Origin: Gammaproteobacteria bacterium
Lineage (GTDB): Bacteria > Pseudomonadota > Gammaproteobacteria > Pseudomonadales > Azotimanducaceae
Length of the DNA: 7,362 nucleotides
Direction of reading: 5' to 3'
Assembly (NCBI GenBank): GCA_027293665.1
Contig: JAPUFN010000120.1
Span: 1-7,362, forward strand
The notes beneath the pieces are model-generated. The model had not been told where the DNA came from and did no database searches. It was given only the letters and a program-made list of their open reading frames with translations. The translations under genes were made by a program, and so were the position numbers. Position 1 is the stretch's first letter. Each line of letters starts with the position of its first letter. Positions 6,184 to 7,362 of this stretch are shown here, in pieces.

Positions 6184-7313
6184 TACTGAGTCTCCACCCG
6201 TTCCAACATACCGTTCAACGTCTTGTGAAAGTGGACGATTGCCTTCTCAAACTTACCGTAAGTGAAGTATTCGTTGGCGCCGCTCGCAAGGCTCTCTTGA
6301 ATCGCCCGAATTACCGCGGCGTCTTCCCTGCCACCTGTATCGGCAACGAAACTGGCGTCGCGCTGCGCCCGCTCACCTTCTGCCTGTTCGCCTTTGTTAG
6401 TGAGGCGGTAGTTGATGAATCGTGTTTGCGTTGGCGACAATGGTTCGGAAATTGTCAGCGTTGTGTGATTGGACAGCACCGCAATCGTGACATTGGGAAA
6501 CAGCTGATAAACGTAGGTAACCATTCCGGCGATGTTGCGCGATTCGGGCTGCAGGTTACGAAGCTTCTCGATGCGGCGGAACGGATAGGTCACTCGACTG
6601 TTGTTACCGAATGTCTCGACAACATTCAGGTTGTCGAAACCGTATGGATAGAACGTCTCCTTGTGCGTTGGTTTGATGTGATACCCCTCGAGGTTGCCTT
6701 CCATACTCAGCTTCCAGTTCACGTCGGAAACGTTGTCCCCGGAGGCAAATATTCGCTGGTCTGGCGTAAACAGATCCGGCAGGTCATTGAGGCCCTCGAG
6801 CGCCCCGTCACTCACGGGTTCTTCCTGAGTTACAAACACCAGGCCGTGCCTTTCACTCGTAGCAACCGGCACGAGCGAGTGCTCGGATTTATCGATGTCG
6901 GGGAATCCCTGATCATGCGGAATATGCCGCAACCGGCCATCCAGGCGATAGGTCCAGCCGTGGTAGCCACAAATAAGCGCTTTCACACAACCGCTACCGC
7001 TGGCCACCTGATTGCCGCGATGGCGACACGCGTTGCGAAACCCACGCACCGTACCATCTTCGCCACGAACGACGACGAGCGGCGTGCCGGCGGCGGTGCG
7101 TGCGACGTAGGAACCAGCCTCAGGCAGCGCCGCTGACGGGCAGAACGGAACGGGCAATCGCCGCAGGAGCTCAATTTCGGCCAGGTGCCTCTCCTCCGAG
7201 CGGTAGTTGTCGGTCGGTTCGCGCCAGCTATCGTCTCCCACATCAGTAGTTTTGTTGTCGATGTGATCGAGCACTCGCTCGATAACGGCTGTATCGCTCA
7301 AGAGTGCACCCAT
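6183..7313 (-). CDS. Rieske non-heme iron oxygenase, alpha (catalytic) subunit
   Basis: A 376-residue cytoplasmic oxygenase subunit. It has an N-terminal Rieske domain with C96-x-H98 (CRHRG) and C115-x2-H118 (CGYHGW), 16 residues apart, and a C-terminal catalytic domain with the mononuclear iron ligands H212 and H217 in NLEGYHIKPTH, and probably D331 in REDAAV. The residue three before H212, which carries electrons between Rieske and iron sites, is Glu209 rather than the Asp of naphthalene-dioxygenase-type enzymes. Glu here is also known from CntA-type enzymes acting on quaternary amines, so a non-aromatic substrate is possible. The family uses O2 and electrons from a separate reductase, sometimes through a ferredoxin; neither gene is visible here. 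The ATG at 7313 is preferred because GAGGGA lies 6 bases upstream; an in-frame GTG at 7355 would add 14 residues but has almost no upstream sequence in the window. The gene converges on the ABC1 kinase gene. Substrate unknown. Confidence 0.93.
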   Translation of the reverse strand: MGALLSDTAVIERVLDHIDNKTTDVGDDSWREPTDNYRSEERHLAEIELLRRLPVPFCPSAALPEAGSYVARTAAGTPLVVVRGEDGTVRGFRNACRHRGNQVASGSGCVKALICGYHGWTYRLDGRLRHIPHDQGFPDIDKSEHSLVPVATSERHGLVFVTQEEPVSDGALEGLNDLPDLFTPDQRIFASGDNVSDVNWKLSMEGNLEGYHIKPTHKETFYPYGFDNLNVVETFGNNSRVTYPFRRIEKLRNLQPESRNIAGMVTYVYQLFPNVTIAVLSNHTTLTISEPLSPTQTRFINYRLTNKGEQAEGERAQRDASFVADTGGREDAAVIRAIQESLASGANEYFTYGKFEKAIVHFHKTLNGMLERVETQ

Positions 7314-7319
7314 AACGCG

Positions 7320-7325
7320 TCCCTC
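7320..7325 (-). promoter_or_regulatory. Ribosome binding site of the Rieske oxygenase gene
   Basis: On the minus strand GAGGGA stands 6 bases before the ATG at 7313. It supports that start over the upstream in-frame GTG at 7355. Confidence 0.6.
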
Positions 7326-7362
7326 TGTGGTCGACTCGTGTTGCAAGTGCGTCACGTTGTAG

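Noticed and set aside
6225..7136. Open frame of about 303 codons on the plus strand
   Set aside because: It is antisense to the Rieske oxygenase, which carries all cluster and iron ligands; the plus-strand product has no domain.

Overview
The window reads as chromosomal DNA of a proteobacterium, most likely a gammaproteobacterium. Base composition is moderately GC-rich, every gene has ordinary bacterial codon use, and the left-hand gene is a DUF3391/HD-GYP protein, an architecture common in Gammaproteobacteria. No insertion sequence, phage gene, tRNA, rRNA or CRISPR array was seen. The species cannot be named from the sequence.

Layout from left to right. (1) Positions 1-1156, minus strand: an HD-GYP signalling protein whose 3' end lies outside the window. 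Its GYP loop is intact but the catalytic HD pair is replaced (Ile-Asp). (2) Positions 1157-1404: a non-coding stretch with several TGTGA elements and palindromes. (3) Positions 1405-1638, minus: a small ribbon-helix-helix (RHH) protein preceded by a perfect 7-bp inverted repeat that looks like its operator. (4) Positions 1711-3471, minus: a 586-residue protein with an N-terminal Rieske [2Fe-2S] domain and a long helical, His-containing C-terminal region of unknown function. (5) Positions 3472-3754: a divergent, partly AT-rich intergenic region. (6) Positions 3755-4837, plus: a 360-residue protein with the E / ExxH / E / ExxH pattern of ferritin-like diiron enzymes. (7) Positions 4834-6135, plus: an ABC1/UbiB-type atypical kinase overlapping the diiron gene by an ATGA junction. 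(8) Positions 6183-7313, minus: a Rieske non-heme iron oxygenase alpha subunit, convergent with the kinase gene and separated from it by an inverted repeat that touches both stop codons.

The centre of the window (about 1.7-7.3 kb) is therefore a redox neighbourhood: a Rieske-fusion protein facing a translationally coupled diiron protein and UbiB-like kinase, with a complete Rieske oxygenase next door. The diiron plus ABC1 pair recalls the Coq7 (diiron hydroxylase) and Coq8/UbiB (atypical kinase) pairing of ubiquinone biosynthesis, but neither protein is a standard Coq7 or UbiB. A plausible but unproven reading is an oxygenase system acting on a lipid or quinone-like substrate, with the Rieske-fusion protein supplying electrons or a second oxidation. 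This is the most interesting part of the window. No cognate reductase or free ferredoxin is visible here.
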